A DNA stretch of 64,000 bases from Rhizobium jaguaris (GTDB lineage Bacteria > Pseudomonadota > Alphaproteobacteria > Rhizobiales > Rhizobiaceae): positions 797,501 through 861,500 of the forward strand of contig NZ_CP032694.1 in assembly GCF_003627755.1 (NCBI RefSeq), given 5' to 3'. Within the stretch, counting starts at the first letter, position 1, and every line of letters starts with the position of its first letter. Positions 9,405 through 18,615 of the stretch are shown one piece after another. The notes below the pieces were generated by a model that saw nothing but the letters and a program-made list of their open reading frames with translations, searched no databases and was not told the DNA's origin. Made by a program: the position numbers and the translations under genes.

Positions 9405-10292
9405 ATGACCATGATATTCGGCATCCCGCTGCAAGCGCTCCTCGGACAATTGCTGATCGGACTGATCAACGGCTCCTTCTATGCGCTCTTGAGCCTCGGG
9501 CTCGCGATCATATTCGGCATGCTGCGGGTGATTAATTTCGCCCACGGCGCTCTCTACATGCTCGGCGCTTTCACCGCCTATCTTCTGCTCGCCTATGCCG
9601 GCATCGGCTATTGGCCGTCATTGGTGCTGGCGCCATTGATTGTCGGCCTGTTCGGCGCTGTCGTCGAGCGCTTGTGCTTGCGCCGGCTTTACAAGGTCGA
9701 TCCGCTCTACGGGCTGCTTTTTACCTTCGGCATGGCTCTGACCATCGAAGGCACGTTCCGCTATTTCTACGGTTCTTCGGGCCAGCCCTACGCCGTGCCG
9801 ACCGCGTTGGTGGGCGCCGTCAATCTCGGTTTCATGTTCCTGCCGATCTATCGCGGCTGGGTGATCGCGGTGTCGCTCGTTGTCTGCCTTGGCACCTGGC
9901 TGCTAATCGAGAAGACCAAGCTTGGCGCCTATCTGCGTGCAGCGACGGAAAATTCAGTGCTCGTACAGGTCTTCGGCGTCAACGTGCCGGTACTTCTGAC
10001 GCTGACCTATGCCTTCGGCGTCGCGCTCGCCGCCCTTGCCGGCGTGCTGGCCGCACCGATCTATCAGGTCTCGCCGCTCATGGGATCGAACATGATCATC
10101 ATCGTCTTTGCCGTCGTTGTCGTCGGCGGCATGGGCTCGATCATGGGCGCCATCGTCACCGGCTATGTGCTCGGCGTGGCGGAAGGACTGACGAAGGTCT
10201 TTTATCCGGAAGCATCCAATATCGTCATCTTCGTGATCATGGCGATCGTGCTGCTCCTCAGGCCCGCGGGCCTTTTTGGCCGGGATGCGTGA
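9405..10292 (+). CDS. livH: Branched-chain amino acid ABC transporter permease, LivH type
   Basis: A 295-residue inner-membrane protein with about eight hydrophobic helices. The N-terminal segment LIGLINGSFYALLSLGLAIIF, the motif GMLRVINFAHGALYMLGAF and the loop YRGWVIAVS are typical of LivH permeases. The EAA-like cytoplasmic segment AATENSVLVQVFGVNV (near residue 185) contacts the ATPases. It starts 5 bases after livF and ends just before livM. It forms half of the membrane pore. Confidence 0.93.
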   Translation: MTMIFGIPLQALLGQLLIGLINGSFYALLSLGLAIIFGMLRVINFAHGALYMLGAFTAYLLLAYAGIGYWPSLVLAPLIVGLFGAVVERLCLRRLYKVDPLYGLLFTFGMALTIEGTFRYFYGSSGQPYAVPTALVGAVNLGFMFLPIYRGWVIAVSLVVCLGTWLLIEKTKLGAYLRAATENSVLVQVFGVNVPVLLTLTYAFGVALAALAGVLAAPIYQVSPLMGSNMIIIVFAVVVVGGMGSIMGAIVTGYVLGVAEGLTKVFYPEASNIVIFVIMAIVLLLRPAGLFGRDA

Positions 10293-10293
10293 C

Positions 10294-11280
10294 ATGGTTG
10301 ATATGACCGATACGTTGAAATCCGAAAGCCGCCGCCCGTCATCAGTCCAGAAGGGCTTTCTGATCGTCGGCCTGGTTCTGCTGATCTGGGCGCCGTTTTT
10401 CATTTATCCGATCTTCGTCATGAAGGTGCTCTGCTTCGCGCTCTTTGCCTGCGCCTTCAACCTGCTGCTCGGCTATACCGGCCTTCTGTCCTTCGGCCAC
10501 GCCACCTTCTTCGGCGGTGCGGCCTATTTCACAGCCTATACGGTGAAGGAGTGGGGCGTTCCGCCTGAGCTCGGCATCGTGATCGGCGTCGCCGGCGCTG
10601 TGCTGCTGGGTCTGATCATGGGCTTCGTCGCCATCCGCCGGCAGGGCATATATTTCGCCATGATCACGCTGGCGCTGTCCTACATGTTCTACTTCTTCTG
10701 CCTGCAGGCGAAGTTCACCCAGGGCGAAGATGGCATCCAGTCGGTGCCGCGTGGCCATCTCTTCGGCGTAATCGATCTCAACAACCCCTTCAACATGTAT
10801 TATTTTGTGCTGGCGGTGTTCATCATCGGCGTGCTGATCATCTGGCGCTTCATCAATTCGCCCTTCGGCATGATCCTCAAATCGATCCGGGAAAACGAGC
10901 AACGGGCGATTTCGCTCGGCTATTCCGTAGCCCATTACAAGCTCGGCGCCTTCGTCATGTCGGCGGCTCTTGCCGGGCTTGCCGGCGCGGTGAAGGCGCT
11001 GGTCTTCCAGTTCGCCACCTTGACAGACGTCGCCTGGCAGATGTCCGGCGAGGTGATCCTGATGACCTTGCTCGGCGGCATCGGCACCTTGATCGGCCCG
11101 CTTTTCGGCGCCGGCTTCGTGGCAACGCTGGAAAACTATCTCGCGACCTCGGAATTCCCGGTCACCGTCATCACCGGCATCGTCTTCATGGTCTGCGTCC
11201 TGCTCTTCCGCCGCGGCATCATCGGCGAGTTCTACGCGTCGCGGCTGGGGCGGAAACTGGGATTTGAGTATCGCCGCTGA
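10294..11280 (+). CDS. livM: Branched-chain amino acid ABC transporter permease, LivM type
   Basis: About 328 residues, with eight or more hydrophobic segments. The N-terminal half contains FNLLLGYTGLLSFGHATFF, the LivM counterpart of the LivH GHGALYM motif. The coupling segment IRENEQRAISLGYSVAHYK is near residue 210. Three ATGs (10285, 10294, 10303) are possible; 10294 is chosen because it stands 2 bases after the livH stop. It pairs with LivH as the second pore subunit. A palindromic repeat separates it from the GMC oxidoreductase gene. Confidence 0.92.
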   Translation: MVDMTDTLKSESRRPSSVQKGFLIVGLVLLIWAPFFIYPIFVMKVLCFALFACAFNLLLGYTGLLSFGHATFFGGAAYFTAYTVKEWGVPPELGIVIGVAGAVLLGLIMGFVAIRRQGIYFAMITLALSYMFYFFCLQAKFTQGEDGIQSVPRGHLFGVIDLNNPFNMYYFVLAVFIIGVLIIWRFINSPFGMILKSIRENEQRAISLGYSVAHYKLGAFVMSAALAGLAGAVKALVFQFATLTDVAWQMSGEVILMTLLGGIGTLIGPLFGAGFVATLENYLATSEFPVTVITGIVFMVCVLLFRRGIIGEFYASRLGRKLGFEYRR

Positions 11281-11292
11281 CTATCCACCTTT

Positions 11293-11424
11293 CCTTCTCC
11301 CCGCTCGCGGGGAGAAGGTGCCCGAAGGGCGGACGAGGGGCCTGCACAGACTGCTGGCGAATACGGAATTTGCCGGACCCTCCCGCCCCTCACCCTAGCC
11401 CTCTCCTCGCATGCGGGGAGAGGG
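11293..11424 (+). repeat. Rhizobial intergenic palindromic repeat (RIME-like), two hairpins
   Basis: CCTTCTCCCCG (11293-11303) pairs with CGGGGAGAAGG (11308-11318), and a second near-palindrome around CCTCTCCTCGCATGCGG lies at about 11400-11424. Between them is the usual GTGCCCGAAGGGCGGACGAG-like segment. This is the composition of the mosaic repeats scattered between genes in Rhizobiaceae. It may also act as a weak terminator or mRNA stabiliser after livM. Confidence 0.8.
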
Positions 11425-11442
11425 GACGACAGAGTCTCTGGA

Positions 11443-13038
11443 ATGGATCGATTCGACTACATTATCATCGGCGCCGGCAGTGCCGGCTGCGTGCTTGCCA
11501 ACCGGCTGTCGGCGGATCGCAACAACAGGGTATTGTTGCTGGAGGCGGGGGGCAGCGACAATTACCACTGGATCCATATCCCGGTCGGCTATCTCTATTG
11601 CATCAACAATCCCCGCACCGACTGGTGCTTCACCACCGCGCCGGAAGCAGGGCTGAACGGCCGCTCGCTAAACTATCCGCGCGGCAAGGTGCTCGGCGGC
11701 AGCTCCTCGATCAACGGTATGATCTATATGCGCGGCCAGGCACGCGACTATGATCTCTGGCGGCAGCTCGGCTGCGCCGGCTGGGGTTGGGACGATGTAC
11801 TGCCCTATTTCGTGAAGTCCGAGGACCATTACAGGGGCAAGGACGAGATGCATGGCGCCGGTGGCGAGTGGCGGGTCGAGAAGGCCCGCGTGCGCTGGGC
11901 TGTGCTCGATGCCTTCCAGGCGGCTGCACGCGAAGCCGGAATCCCCGAAACGGCGGATTTCAATCGCGGCAATAACGAGGGTTCCGGCTATTTTGATGTC
12001 AACCAGCGCTCCGGTGTCCGCTGGAATACCGCGAAGGCCTTTCTGCAGCCGGCTCTGAAACAGGGCAATCTCACCGTCCTCACCAAGGCGCAGGTCCGCC
12101 GCCTGCTCGTCGAGGAGGATGCCGTCACCGGTGTCGAGTTTCAGCATAACGGCATGACGAAGCGCGCTTATGCCGACAAGGAAACGGTCCTGTCTGCCGG
12201 CTCCATCGGTTCGCCGCAGATACTGGAACTCTCCGGCATCGGCCGCGGCGAGATATTGAGCCAGGCCGGCATAGGGGTGGTGCGCGAAATCAAGGCGGTC
12301 GGCGAGAACCTGCAGGATCACCTGCAACTGCGCATGGCCTACAAGGTTACCGGCGTGCCGACCTTGAACGAGAAGGCGACCAAACTGCTCGGCAAGGCGG
12401 CGATCGGGCTGGAATATCTTGTGCGCCGCTCCGGGCCTATGGCGATGGCGCCGAGCCAGCTCGGCATCTTCACCCGCTCCGGCCCGGACAAGGAAACGCC
12501 GGACCTGCAATATCACGTGCAGCCGGTGTCGCTCGATAAGTTCGGCGATCCCGTCCATCCTTTTCCGGCGATTACCGCCAGCGTCTGCAATCTGAGACCG
12601 GAGAGTCGCGGCGCCGTACACATCGAGAGTCCCGAATTCACAGCCCAGCCAAAGATCAGCCCAAACTATCTCTCGGCATTGCGCGACCGCGAAATCGCAG
12701 TACGCTCCATCCGCCTGACGCGGCGGATCGTGGCGCAGCCGTCTTTCGCCAAATTTCTGCCGGAGGAGTTCAAGCCCGGTCCGTCCTATCAGACGGACGC
12801 CGAGCTCGAGCGCGCGGCGGGCGATATTGGCACGACGATCTTCCACCCGGTCGGCACCTGCCGCATGGGTGGCGATCCACAAAGCGTGGTCGATCCGCGT
12901 TTGCGGTTTCGCGCGCTGGCGCGGCTCCGGATCGCCGACGCCTCGGTCATGCCGTCGATTACATCAGGGAACACCAACTCGCCGACCATCATGATCGCCG
13001 AGAAAGCCGCTGAGATGATCCTTGCCGACAACCGCTGA
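11443..13038 (+). CDS. GMC-family FAD-dependent alcohol/choline dehydrogenase
   Basis: A 531-residue glucose-methanol-choline oxidoreductase. The FAD-binding motif GAGSAGCVLANRLS is at residues 9-22, the second GMC signature PRGKVLGGSSSINGM is near residue 80, and the C-terminal catalytic pair is the histidine in HPVGTCRMG (near 470) with the asparagine in SGNTNSPTIMIAEKAA. The family oxidises primary alcohols, including choline, to aldehydes. The best guess is an aliphatic or hydroxy-acid alcohol dehydrogenase, as it lies between a branched-chain transporter and valine-pathway enzymes; BetA-like choline oxidation is possible but the other bet genes are absent here. The start is the first ATG, right after the repeat. 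Confidence 0.9.
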   Translation: MDRFDYIIIGAGSAGCVLANRLSADRNNRVLLLEAGGSDNYHWIHIPVGYLYCINNPRTDWCFTTAPEAGLNGRSLNYPRGKVLGGSSSINGMIYMRGQARDYDLWRQLGCAGWGWDDVLPYFVKSEDHYRGKDEMHGAGGEWRVEKARVRWAVLDAFQAAAREAGIPETADFNRGNNEGSGYFDVNQRSGVRWNTAKAFLQPALKQGNLTVLTKAQVRRLLVEEDAVTGVEFQHNGMTKRAYADKETVLSAGSIGSPQILELSGIGRGEILSQAGIGVVREIKAVGENLQDHLQLRMAYKVTGVPTLNEKATKLLGKAAIGLEYLVRRSGPMAMAPSQLGIFTRSGPDKETPDLQYHVQPVSLDKFGDPVHPFPAITASVCNLRPESRGAVHIESPEFTAQPKISPNYLSALRDREIAVRSIRLTRRIVAQPSFAKFLPEEFKPGPSYQTDAELERAAGDIGTTIFHPVGTCRMGGDPQSVVDPRLRFRALARLRIADASVMPSITSGNTNSPTIMIAEKAAEMILADNR

Positions 13039-13077
13039 GCGCCTATTGATGAGTGGAGGCAGAACAGGGAGTTTCGA

Positions 13078-14136
13078 ATGCATGGCATAGACGAGGTCAT
13101 CATCGAGCGTCAGGGATCGGCGGGTCTCATCCGTCTCAACCGGCCGCAGGCGCTGAACAGCCTGACATCACCGATGATCCGGGCGATTGCATCGGCTCTT
13201 GGTGAATTCGCCGCCGATCCTTCCGTCGCCAGCGTCATCGTCGCAGGAGAGGGCGAGCGCGCCTTCTGCGCCGGCGGCGATATTCGCCTGTTGCATGAGA
13301 GCGGCAAACGAGGTTCAGCGGAAGCCGAGACCTTCTGGCGCGAGGAATTTCGCCTCAACCATGCCATCGCGAATTATCCCAAACCTTACGTGGCGCTGAT
13401 GGACGGCATCACCATGGGCGGTGGCGTCGGACTATCCTCCCATGGCAGTCATCGTGTCGTTACGGAGCGCACCCGCCTCGCCATGCCGGAAACCGGCATC
13501 GGTTATTTTCCCGATGTCGGCGCCACCTGGCTTTTACCGCGTGCGCCCGGCGAAGCCGGCACATGGATGGGCCTGACAGGCCACACCATCAACGCCGCCG
13601 ACGCGATCCACGCGCGGCTCGCCGATCATTGTGTCGCGTCTTCCGATCTAACGACGTTGATCGAGGCGATCAGCGTGTTGCCCGTCGCTGCGTCGTCGGC
13701 CAATGTGCACAGGGTGATTTCAGGCATGGCAGCCCCCGCGGGCGAAAGCCGGCTCGCCGCTATCAGCGATATGATCGATCGGGCGCTGGCATATGATACC
13801 GTTGAGGACATTCAGGAGGCGCTGACACGAGAGACAGGCGATTTCGCCGCCGAAACGTCGCGGACGATCGCCACGCGCTCTCCCACCAGCCTGAAATTGA
13901 CCCTGAAGCTGCTGCGGGCCGGCCGCAAGAGCGCAAGCCTTGGCGAATGCCTGAACCGCGAACTCGGCGCCTGCCTTGGGATATTGTATAATCCCGACTT
14001 TTACGAAGGCGTGCGCGCCGCGGTCATCGACAAGGATCGCAATCCGAAATGGTCCCCGGCAAGCCTTGCCGAGGTCGGCGATGCCGCCATCGACCGCTTC
14101 TTCGTGCCGGCGCGACCGCCGCTTTTCGCGATGTGA
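13078..14136 (+). CDS. Enoyl-CoA hydratase/isomerase-family protein, probable 3-hydroxyisobutyryl-CoA hydrolase
   Basis: A 352-residue crotonase-fold protein. The oxyanion-hole motif is FCAGGDIRLLHE (about residue 62), the second loop is DGITMGGGVGLSSHG, and the segment MPETGIGYFPDVGATWLL carries the glutamate and aspartate expected in 3-hydroxyisobutyryl-CoA hydrolases (HIBCH), as does the length, about 90 residues above simple hydratases. HIBCH releases free 3-hydroxyisobutyrate from its CoA thioester in valine breakdown. The next gene encodes the dehydrogenase that uses that product, which supports the call. It starts 39 bases after the GMC gene. Confidence 0.88.
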   Translation: MHGIDEVIIERQGSAGLIRLNRPQALNSLTSPMIRAIASALGEFAADPSVASVIVAGEGERAFCAGGDIRLLHESGKRGSAEAETFWREEFRLNHAIANYPKPYVALMDGITMGGGVGLSSHGSHRVVTERTRLAMPETGIGYFPDVGATWLLPRAPGEAGTWMGLTGHTINAADAIHARLADHCVASSDLTTLIEAISVLPVAASSANVHRVISGMAAPAGESRLAAISDMIDRALAYDTVEDIQEALTRETGDFAAETSRTIATRSPTSLKLTLKLLRAGRKSASLGECLNRELGACLGILYNPDFYEGVRAAVIDKDRNPKWSPASLAEVGDAAIDRFFVPARPPLFAM

Positions 14137-14157
14137 AGATACTGGAAGGAGAGCATC

Positions 14158-15039
14158 ATGACACGGATCGCATTCATCGGGCTCGGCAATATGGGCGGTC
14201 CCATGGCCGCCAATCTGGTCAAGGCCGGCCATGCCGTTGTCGGCTTCGATCTCGCGCATGATGTGCTGAAGGCTGCGGAGGCGACGGGCGTCAAGGCCGC
14301 AAACGTGCTGACCGAGGCCTTGGCCGATGCCGAAGCCGTCATCACCATGTTGCCGATGGGGCGGCATGTGCTGACGGTCTGGACCGATATCCTGCGCTCG
14401 GTGCCGAAGGGTACCTTGCTGATCGACAGCTCGACCATCGATGTCGACAGCGCCCGCAAAGCCCACGCCATGGCAGGTGATGCCGGTTGCCTGTCCCTCG
14501 ACGCACCGGTCTCCGGCGGCACTGGGGGTGCCGCGGCCGGAACGCTCACCTTCATGGCCGGCGGTTCGCAGGAAAGTTTTGCAGGCGCCAGACCGCTGCT
14601 CGAAGTCATGGGCAAGAAGATCGTCCATTGCGGCGATGCGGGCGCCGGCCAGGCGGCGAAGATCTGCAACAACATGATCCTCGGTGTTTCCATGATCGGC
14701 GTCTGCGAGGCCTTCGTGCTCGGCGAAAAGCTCGGCCTGTCACACCAGGCCCTGTTCGACGTCGCTTCGACGTCGTCCGGCCAGTGCTGGTCAATCAATA
14801 CCTATTGCCCCGTGCCCGGCCCTGTGCCGACCTCGCCCGCCAACAACGACTACAAGCCGGGCTTCATGGCGGCACTGATGCTGAAGGATCTGCGGCTTGC
14901 GCAGGAGGCGGCGCTGTCGAGCGGCGCGTCGACGCCGCTGGGTGCCGAAGCGGCGCAACTGTTTGCGCTGTTCGACAAACAGGGCAATGGCGCCCGTGAT
15001 TTCTCGGCGATTATTGAGATGTTCCGGGAGGCGGACTGA
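14158..15039 (+). CDS. mmsB: 3-hydroxyisobutyrate dehydrogenase
   Basis: A 293-residue beta-hydroxyacid dehydrogenase. The N-terminal NAD-binding motif is IGLGNMGGPMAANLVKAGH (residues 6-24). The substrate-binding DAPVSGGTGGAAAGTL and the catalytic lysine in GAGQAAKICNNM (near residue 170) are both present, as is the C-terminal KDLRLA segment. It oxidises 3-hydroxyisobutyrate to methylmalonate semialdehyde with NAD. The ATG has GGAGAG 5 bases upstream. With the preceding hydrolase it makes two successive steps of valine catabolism. Confidence 0.94.
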   Translation: MTRIAFIGLGNMGGPMAANLVKAGHAVVGFDLAHDVLKAAEATGVKAANVLTEALADAEAVITMLPMGRHVLTVWTDILRSVPKGTLLIDSSTIDVDSARKAHAMAGDAGCLSLDAPVSGGTGGAAAGTLTFMAGGSQESFAGARPLLEVMGKKIVHCGDAGAGQAAKICNNMILGVSMIGVCEAFVLGEKLGLSHQALFDVASTSSGQCWSINTYCPVPGPVPTSPANNDYKPGFMAALMLKDLRLAQEAALSSGASTPLGAEAAQLFALFDKQGNGARDFSAIIEMFREAD

Positions 15040-15394
15040 GGATTGCTGGATCGTTGGTCGGGTGCAAGGCTGCCCCTCTCCCCGCGAGCGCAGGGGGAAT
15101 CGCGCATGAGATGAAGTCGTTACCACGCAACCCCTTCTCCCCTCGGGGAGAAGGTGCCGACAGGCGGATGAGGGGGGCGAGGAGTGGAACGACGAGCACC
15201 TTGAGCGCAAGCGAAAGGTCACTCTTTATGGAAAAAGACCCCCTCATCCGACCCTTCGGGCCACCTTCTCCCCAAGGGGAGAAGGAGCTTACGGCGCTGG
15301 CATGCCCCATATGCAATTGCCCTTCACTCAAGGGGGGAGAGGGTTAGGGTGAAGGGCTTGCCACAAGCGACATCCTCTGCGAATAAGCCTCAAC
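15040..15394. repeat. 355-bp intergenic region filled by RIME-like palindromic repeats
   Basis: No gene is seen between mmsB and the helicase gene, which converge here. The region holds several copies of the Rhizobiaceae repeat in both orientations: CCCCTCTCCCCGCGAGCG at about 15075, CTTCTCCCCTCGGGGAGAAG at about 15134, the CACCTTCTCCCCAAGGGGAG copy at about 15262, and GGGGAGAGGGTTAGGGTGAA at about 15334. Several form hairpins and may stop transcription from either side. Confidence 0.85.
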
Positions 15395-17464
15395 TCATCG
15401 CCACATGCCGCGCATGCGCGCCCCAACATCGACGCGCACCTGCCGTGCCTGAACCGCCGCAGCGCTTTCCGCCCGTGCCTGCGGCCAGCCGCAGACCTCG
15501 AAGAATTGCAGCAAGGTCACCGGAATGAAGCGCGTGCGCGAAGCGAAGACATGCCGATCGCCTTGGGCATGCTGGCCATGCGTGAAGAAGCGCTGCGGGA
15601 TGACGAGGTCGAGGCCGTCCTTGGCACGAGTCATGGCGACATAGAGCAGCCGCCGTTCCTCTTCGATCTCGGAGGATGATCCGACGGCGAGATCGGCCGG
15701 AATGCAGCCATCCACGGCATTGAGGACGAAGACTTTCGTCCATTCCTGGCCTTTGGCGGAATGGATGGTCGAAAGGATGAGATAATCCTCGTCGAGCAGC
15801 GGCACGCCGGCCTGGTCACTGGTGGCATCGGGCGGATCGAGCGTCAATTCGGTGAGGAAGCGCTCGCGCGAGCCGTAGCCGCCAGCGATTTGTTCGAGCT
15901 GGAGCAAGTCCGCCTGACGCGTTGCCGCATCCTCATGTGCCCGCTCCAGATGCGGTTCATACCACTGCCGCACCAGGCCGATTTCCGCTGGCCACCCGGC
16001 CTTGCCGCTCTTCAGTTCCTGCATGGTCGCTACGAAACTGGTCCAGTCTTCCCCAGAGCGGGGAGGCGCCGGAAAGTCGGCAAGCGCCGTCATCGGACTG
16101 GCCTGTTCGCCGATATGGTCGAGCACGCGCTGCGCGGTCGAGGGGCCGACGCCCGGCAGGAGCTGCATCAACCGGAAGCCGGCAACGCGGTCGAGCGGGT
16201 TCTGGGCAAAGCGAAGGGCAGCCAGCATGTCCTTGACATGGGCACTGTCGAGAAACTTCAGCCCGCCGAATTTGACGAAGGGGATGTTGCGGCGGGTAAG
16301 CTCCACCTCCAGCGGCCCGCTATGGTGCGAGGTCCGGAAAAGCACGGCCTGCTGCTTGAGCTTCGCGCCGCTCTCGCGATTTTCCAGCACCTGGTCGGCA
16401 ACATAGCGCGCTTGATCGCTTTCGTCGCGCACCGTCACCAGCCGTGGCCGTTGAGCGCTTTGCCGCTCCGTGCGCAAGTTCTTCGTGAATCGTTCGGAGG
16501 CAAGATCGATCACCGCATTGGCGGCCGCCAGAATCGGCTGCGTCGAACGGTAATTGCGGTCGAGCGTGACGATGTTGGCGGCGGGAGTAAAGGAGGTCGG
16601 GAAGTCGAGGATGTTGCGCACCGTAGCCGCGCGGAATGAGTAGATCGACTGCGCATCGTCGCCGACGACAGTCAGTCCGTGGCCGTTGGGTTTCAGCGCC
16701 AGCAGGATCGACGACTGCAGCCGGTTGGTATCCTGATATTCGTCGACCAGCACATGATCGAAGCGGCCGCCAATATCTTCGGCGATCAGCGGCTCGTGCA
16801 GCATATGCGCCCAATAGAGCAGCAGATCGTCGTAATCGAGCACATTCTGCACCTGCTTGGCCTCGACATAGGCCGCGAAGAGGTCGCGCAACTGCTTGTC
16901 CCAGGCAGCGCACCAAGGGAAGAAATCGCGCAATATCTCTTCGAGCGGCGTTTCCGAATTGACGGTGCGGGAATAGATGGCAAGGCAAGTCGCCTTGGTC
17001 GGAAAGCGGCTTTCCAGCTTGGAGAAACCAAGCTCGTGACGAATGAGGTTCATCAGGTCGGCGCTGTCTTCGCGGTCATGGATCGTGAAGGCCGGGTCGA
17101 GGCCGATCTGTTCGGCGTAATCGCGCAAGAGCCGCGCACCGATGCCGTGGAATGTGCCGCTCCAGGCAAGCGCGTCGGCCATAATGCCGGCATTGGCGCC
17201 AAGTACCTCGCGGCAGATGCGCTCGACGCGCCGGCCCATCTCGGCTGCGGCGCGGCGGGAAAAAGTCATCAAAAGGATGCGGCGGGGATCGGCGCCTTTG
17301 ACGATCAGGTGCGCAACGCGATGGGCCAGCGTGTTGGTCTTGCCGGAGCCGGCGCCGGCGATCACCAGCAGCGGCCCGGCGATATGGCTGCCTTCGACCG
17401 TCGTGCCGTGCTCCACCGCCAGCCGCTGCTCCGGGTTCAGCTTTTCCAGATAGGCAGCGGTCAT
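15395..17464 (-). CDS. UvrD/PcrA-like superfamily 1 DNA helicase
   Basis: A 689-residue ATP-dependent 3'-5' DNA helicase. In order: Q-motif NPEQRLAVEHG (10-20), Walker A GAGSGKT (37-43), LLMTFSRRAAAEM (motif Ia), VDEYQDTN (motif II), GDDAQSIYSFRAA (motif III), LDRNYRST (motif IV), STIHSAKGQEWTKVFV (motif V) and RRLLYVAMTRAKDGL (motif VI). It is slightly shorter than UvrD and lacks its long C-terminal tail. RecQ or RecB fusions are not seen. The ATG follows AGGAGAG. A GTTC-N7-GTTC LexA box lies about 80 bp upstream, so SOS induction is likely. It probably removes proteins or unwinds DNA during repair. The chromosomal uvrD may be elsewhere, so no symbol is given. Confidence 0.92.
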   Translation of the reverse strand: MTAAYLEKLNPEQRLAVEHGTTVEGSHIAGPLLVIAGAGSGKTNTLAHRVAHLIVKGADPRRILLMTFSRRAAAEMGRRVERICREVLGANAGIMADALAWSGTFHGIGARLLRDYAEQIGLDPAFTIHDREDSADLMNLIRHELGFSKLESRFPTKATCLAIYSRTVNSETPLEEILRDFFPWCAAWDKQLRDLFAAYVEAKQVQNVLDYDDLLLYWAHMLHEPLIAEDIGGRFDHVLVDEYQDTNRLQSSILLALKPNGHGLTVVGDDAQSIYSFRAATVRNILDFPTSFTPAANIVTLDRNYRSTQPILAAANAVIDLASERFTKNLRTERQSAQRPRLVTVRDESDQARYVADQVLENRESGAKLKQQAVLFRTSHHSGPLEVELTRRNIPFVKFGGLKFLDSAHVKDMLAALRFAQNPLDRVAGFRLMQLLPGVGPSTAQRVLDHIGEQASPMTALADFPAPPRSGEDWTSFVATMQELKSGKAGWPAEIGLVRQWYEPHLERAHEDAATRQADLLQLEQIAGGYGSRERFLTELTLDPPDATSDQAGVPLLDEDYLILSTIHSAKGQEWTKVFVLNAVDGCIPADLAVGSSSEIEEERRLLYVAMTRAKDGLDLVIPQRFFTHGQHAQGDRHVFASRTRFIPVTLLQFFEVCGWPQARAESAAAVQARQVRVDVGARMRGMWR

Positions 17465-17542
17465 GGTCTCTCCTGAAGGCTTCGGACGGCAGGCGGCGAA
17501 CTTGGAATCGGTGACGAATCATGTTCGCAATAATATCCGAAT

Positions 17543-17557
17543 GTTCGATGAATGTTC
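17543..17557 (-). promoter_or_regulatory. LexA (SOS) box upstream of the UvrD-like helicase gene
   Basis: GTTC (17543-17546), seven bases, GTTC (17554-17557) exactly matches the direct-repeat LexA operator of Alphaproteobacteria. It lies 79 bp upstream of the helicase start and about 175 bp from the SMP-30 gene start on the other strand. Binding was not tested. Confidence 0.75.
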
Positions 17558-17732
17558 CGAATTGGCCGAAACTGTCAAGATCAACAGGATCTGCACAGAG
17601 ATGTGACCCTCCCGTCATGAATTTGGTTCAGATTTAATGAGAGCCGGCTCGAAAAAAGCCTTTGGGGTACTTATTTACCGAATTGTGACAGATGATTTTG
17701 GGGTTTCGGTGCGCTGGGTAGGGTTCCCGAAC

Positions 17733-18602
17733 ATGAATGAGACGATCGCCACCGGATTGCGCCAACCTGAGGCGCCGGTAGCCCTGACGGATGGGCGTAT
17801 CGCGCTTGTGGAGACAGACGACAGTCGTCGTTGCCTGACGATGATCGCCGGAGGTATCCGACGTGAAATCTGCCGGATCGGCGGCCGACCGACCGGACTT
17901 GCGGTCGACGGCGACAATTGTTTCTGGGTGGCGGGTGGCCCGGAAAACTCCCTTGTCCGGCTCTCTGCCGAAGGCCGCACCTTGCAAGTGATCGAAGGCG
18001 GTAAAGACGGCCCGTTTCTCTACCCGAACGACCTGGCCTTCGGTCCCGCCGGCCTGCTCTATATGACCGATTCCGGCGTCCGTGTCTCCGACCTGCTCGA
18101 AGGCTCCGACATCAATCCCGATTTCTTCCAGGCGCCCTATAACGGCCGCGTCTATCAGATCGACCCTGCAGAGGGTCGGGTGCAGCGCGTGCTGGCGACC
18201 GGCTTGCTCTATGCCAACGGCATAGCGTTCGGGCCGGACGGACTGCTTTACTACAGCGAGACATTGACCGGGAAAATCTATCGCCAGGTCGTCGGCGGCC
18301 GGCAGGAACTGTTTGCGCAGGTCATGCCGACGCCGGCTGTGAAGGCGCTGTGCGGGCCGGCCGGTATGGCCTTTGATCGCAGCGGTATGCTTTATTGCAC
18401 GATTTACGGGCAAGGCGAGATCTGCATGATCGATCCCACCGGAAAGATTGCCGGCCGTATCCGCACCAATGGCGCGCGACCGGGCAATATCGCTTTCACC
18501 CTTGATGGCAAATATGCGCTTATCACCGAGCAGGAAAATGGTGCTTTGGAGAGAATAACGGCGCCGCGCCCAGGGCTGCCGTTGCACATGCCGTCCATCT
18601 GA
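17733..18602 (+). CDS. SMP-30/gluconolactonase/LRE-family protein
   Basis: A 289-residue beta-propeller protein. Repeated blade motifs such as PNDLAFGPAGLLYMTDSG, YANGIAFGPDGLLYYSET and PAGMAFDRSGMLYCTIYG are typical of SMP-30 proteins; the asparagine and aspartate residues in PND and ANG bind the divalent metal. Members hydrolyse sugar lactones or related esters, and the substrate here is unknown. The ATG at 17733 is chosen over 17637, since the extra 32 residues look non-homologous and 17733 gives the usual family length. It is divergent from the helicase gene and converges on secDF across a perfect hairpin. Confidence 0.85.
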   Translation: MNETIATGLRQPEAPVALTDGRIALVETDDSRRCLTMIAGGIRREICRIGGRPTGLAVDGDNCFWVAGGPENSLVRLSAEGRTLQVIEGGKDGPFLYPNDLAFGPAGLLYMTDSGVRVSDLLEGSDINPDFFQAPYNGRVYQIDPAEGRVQRVLATGLLYANGIAFGPDGLLYYSETLTGKIYRQVVGGRQELFAQVMPTPAVKALCGPAGMAFDRSGMLYCTIYGQGEICMIDPTGKIAGRIRTNGARPGNIAFTLDGKYALITEQENGALERITAPRPGLPLHMPSI

Positions 18603-18615
18603 TCCGGAGGCAGAT

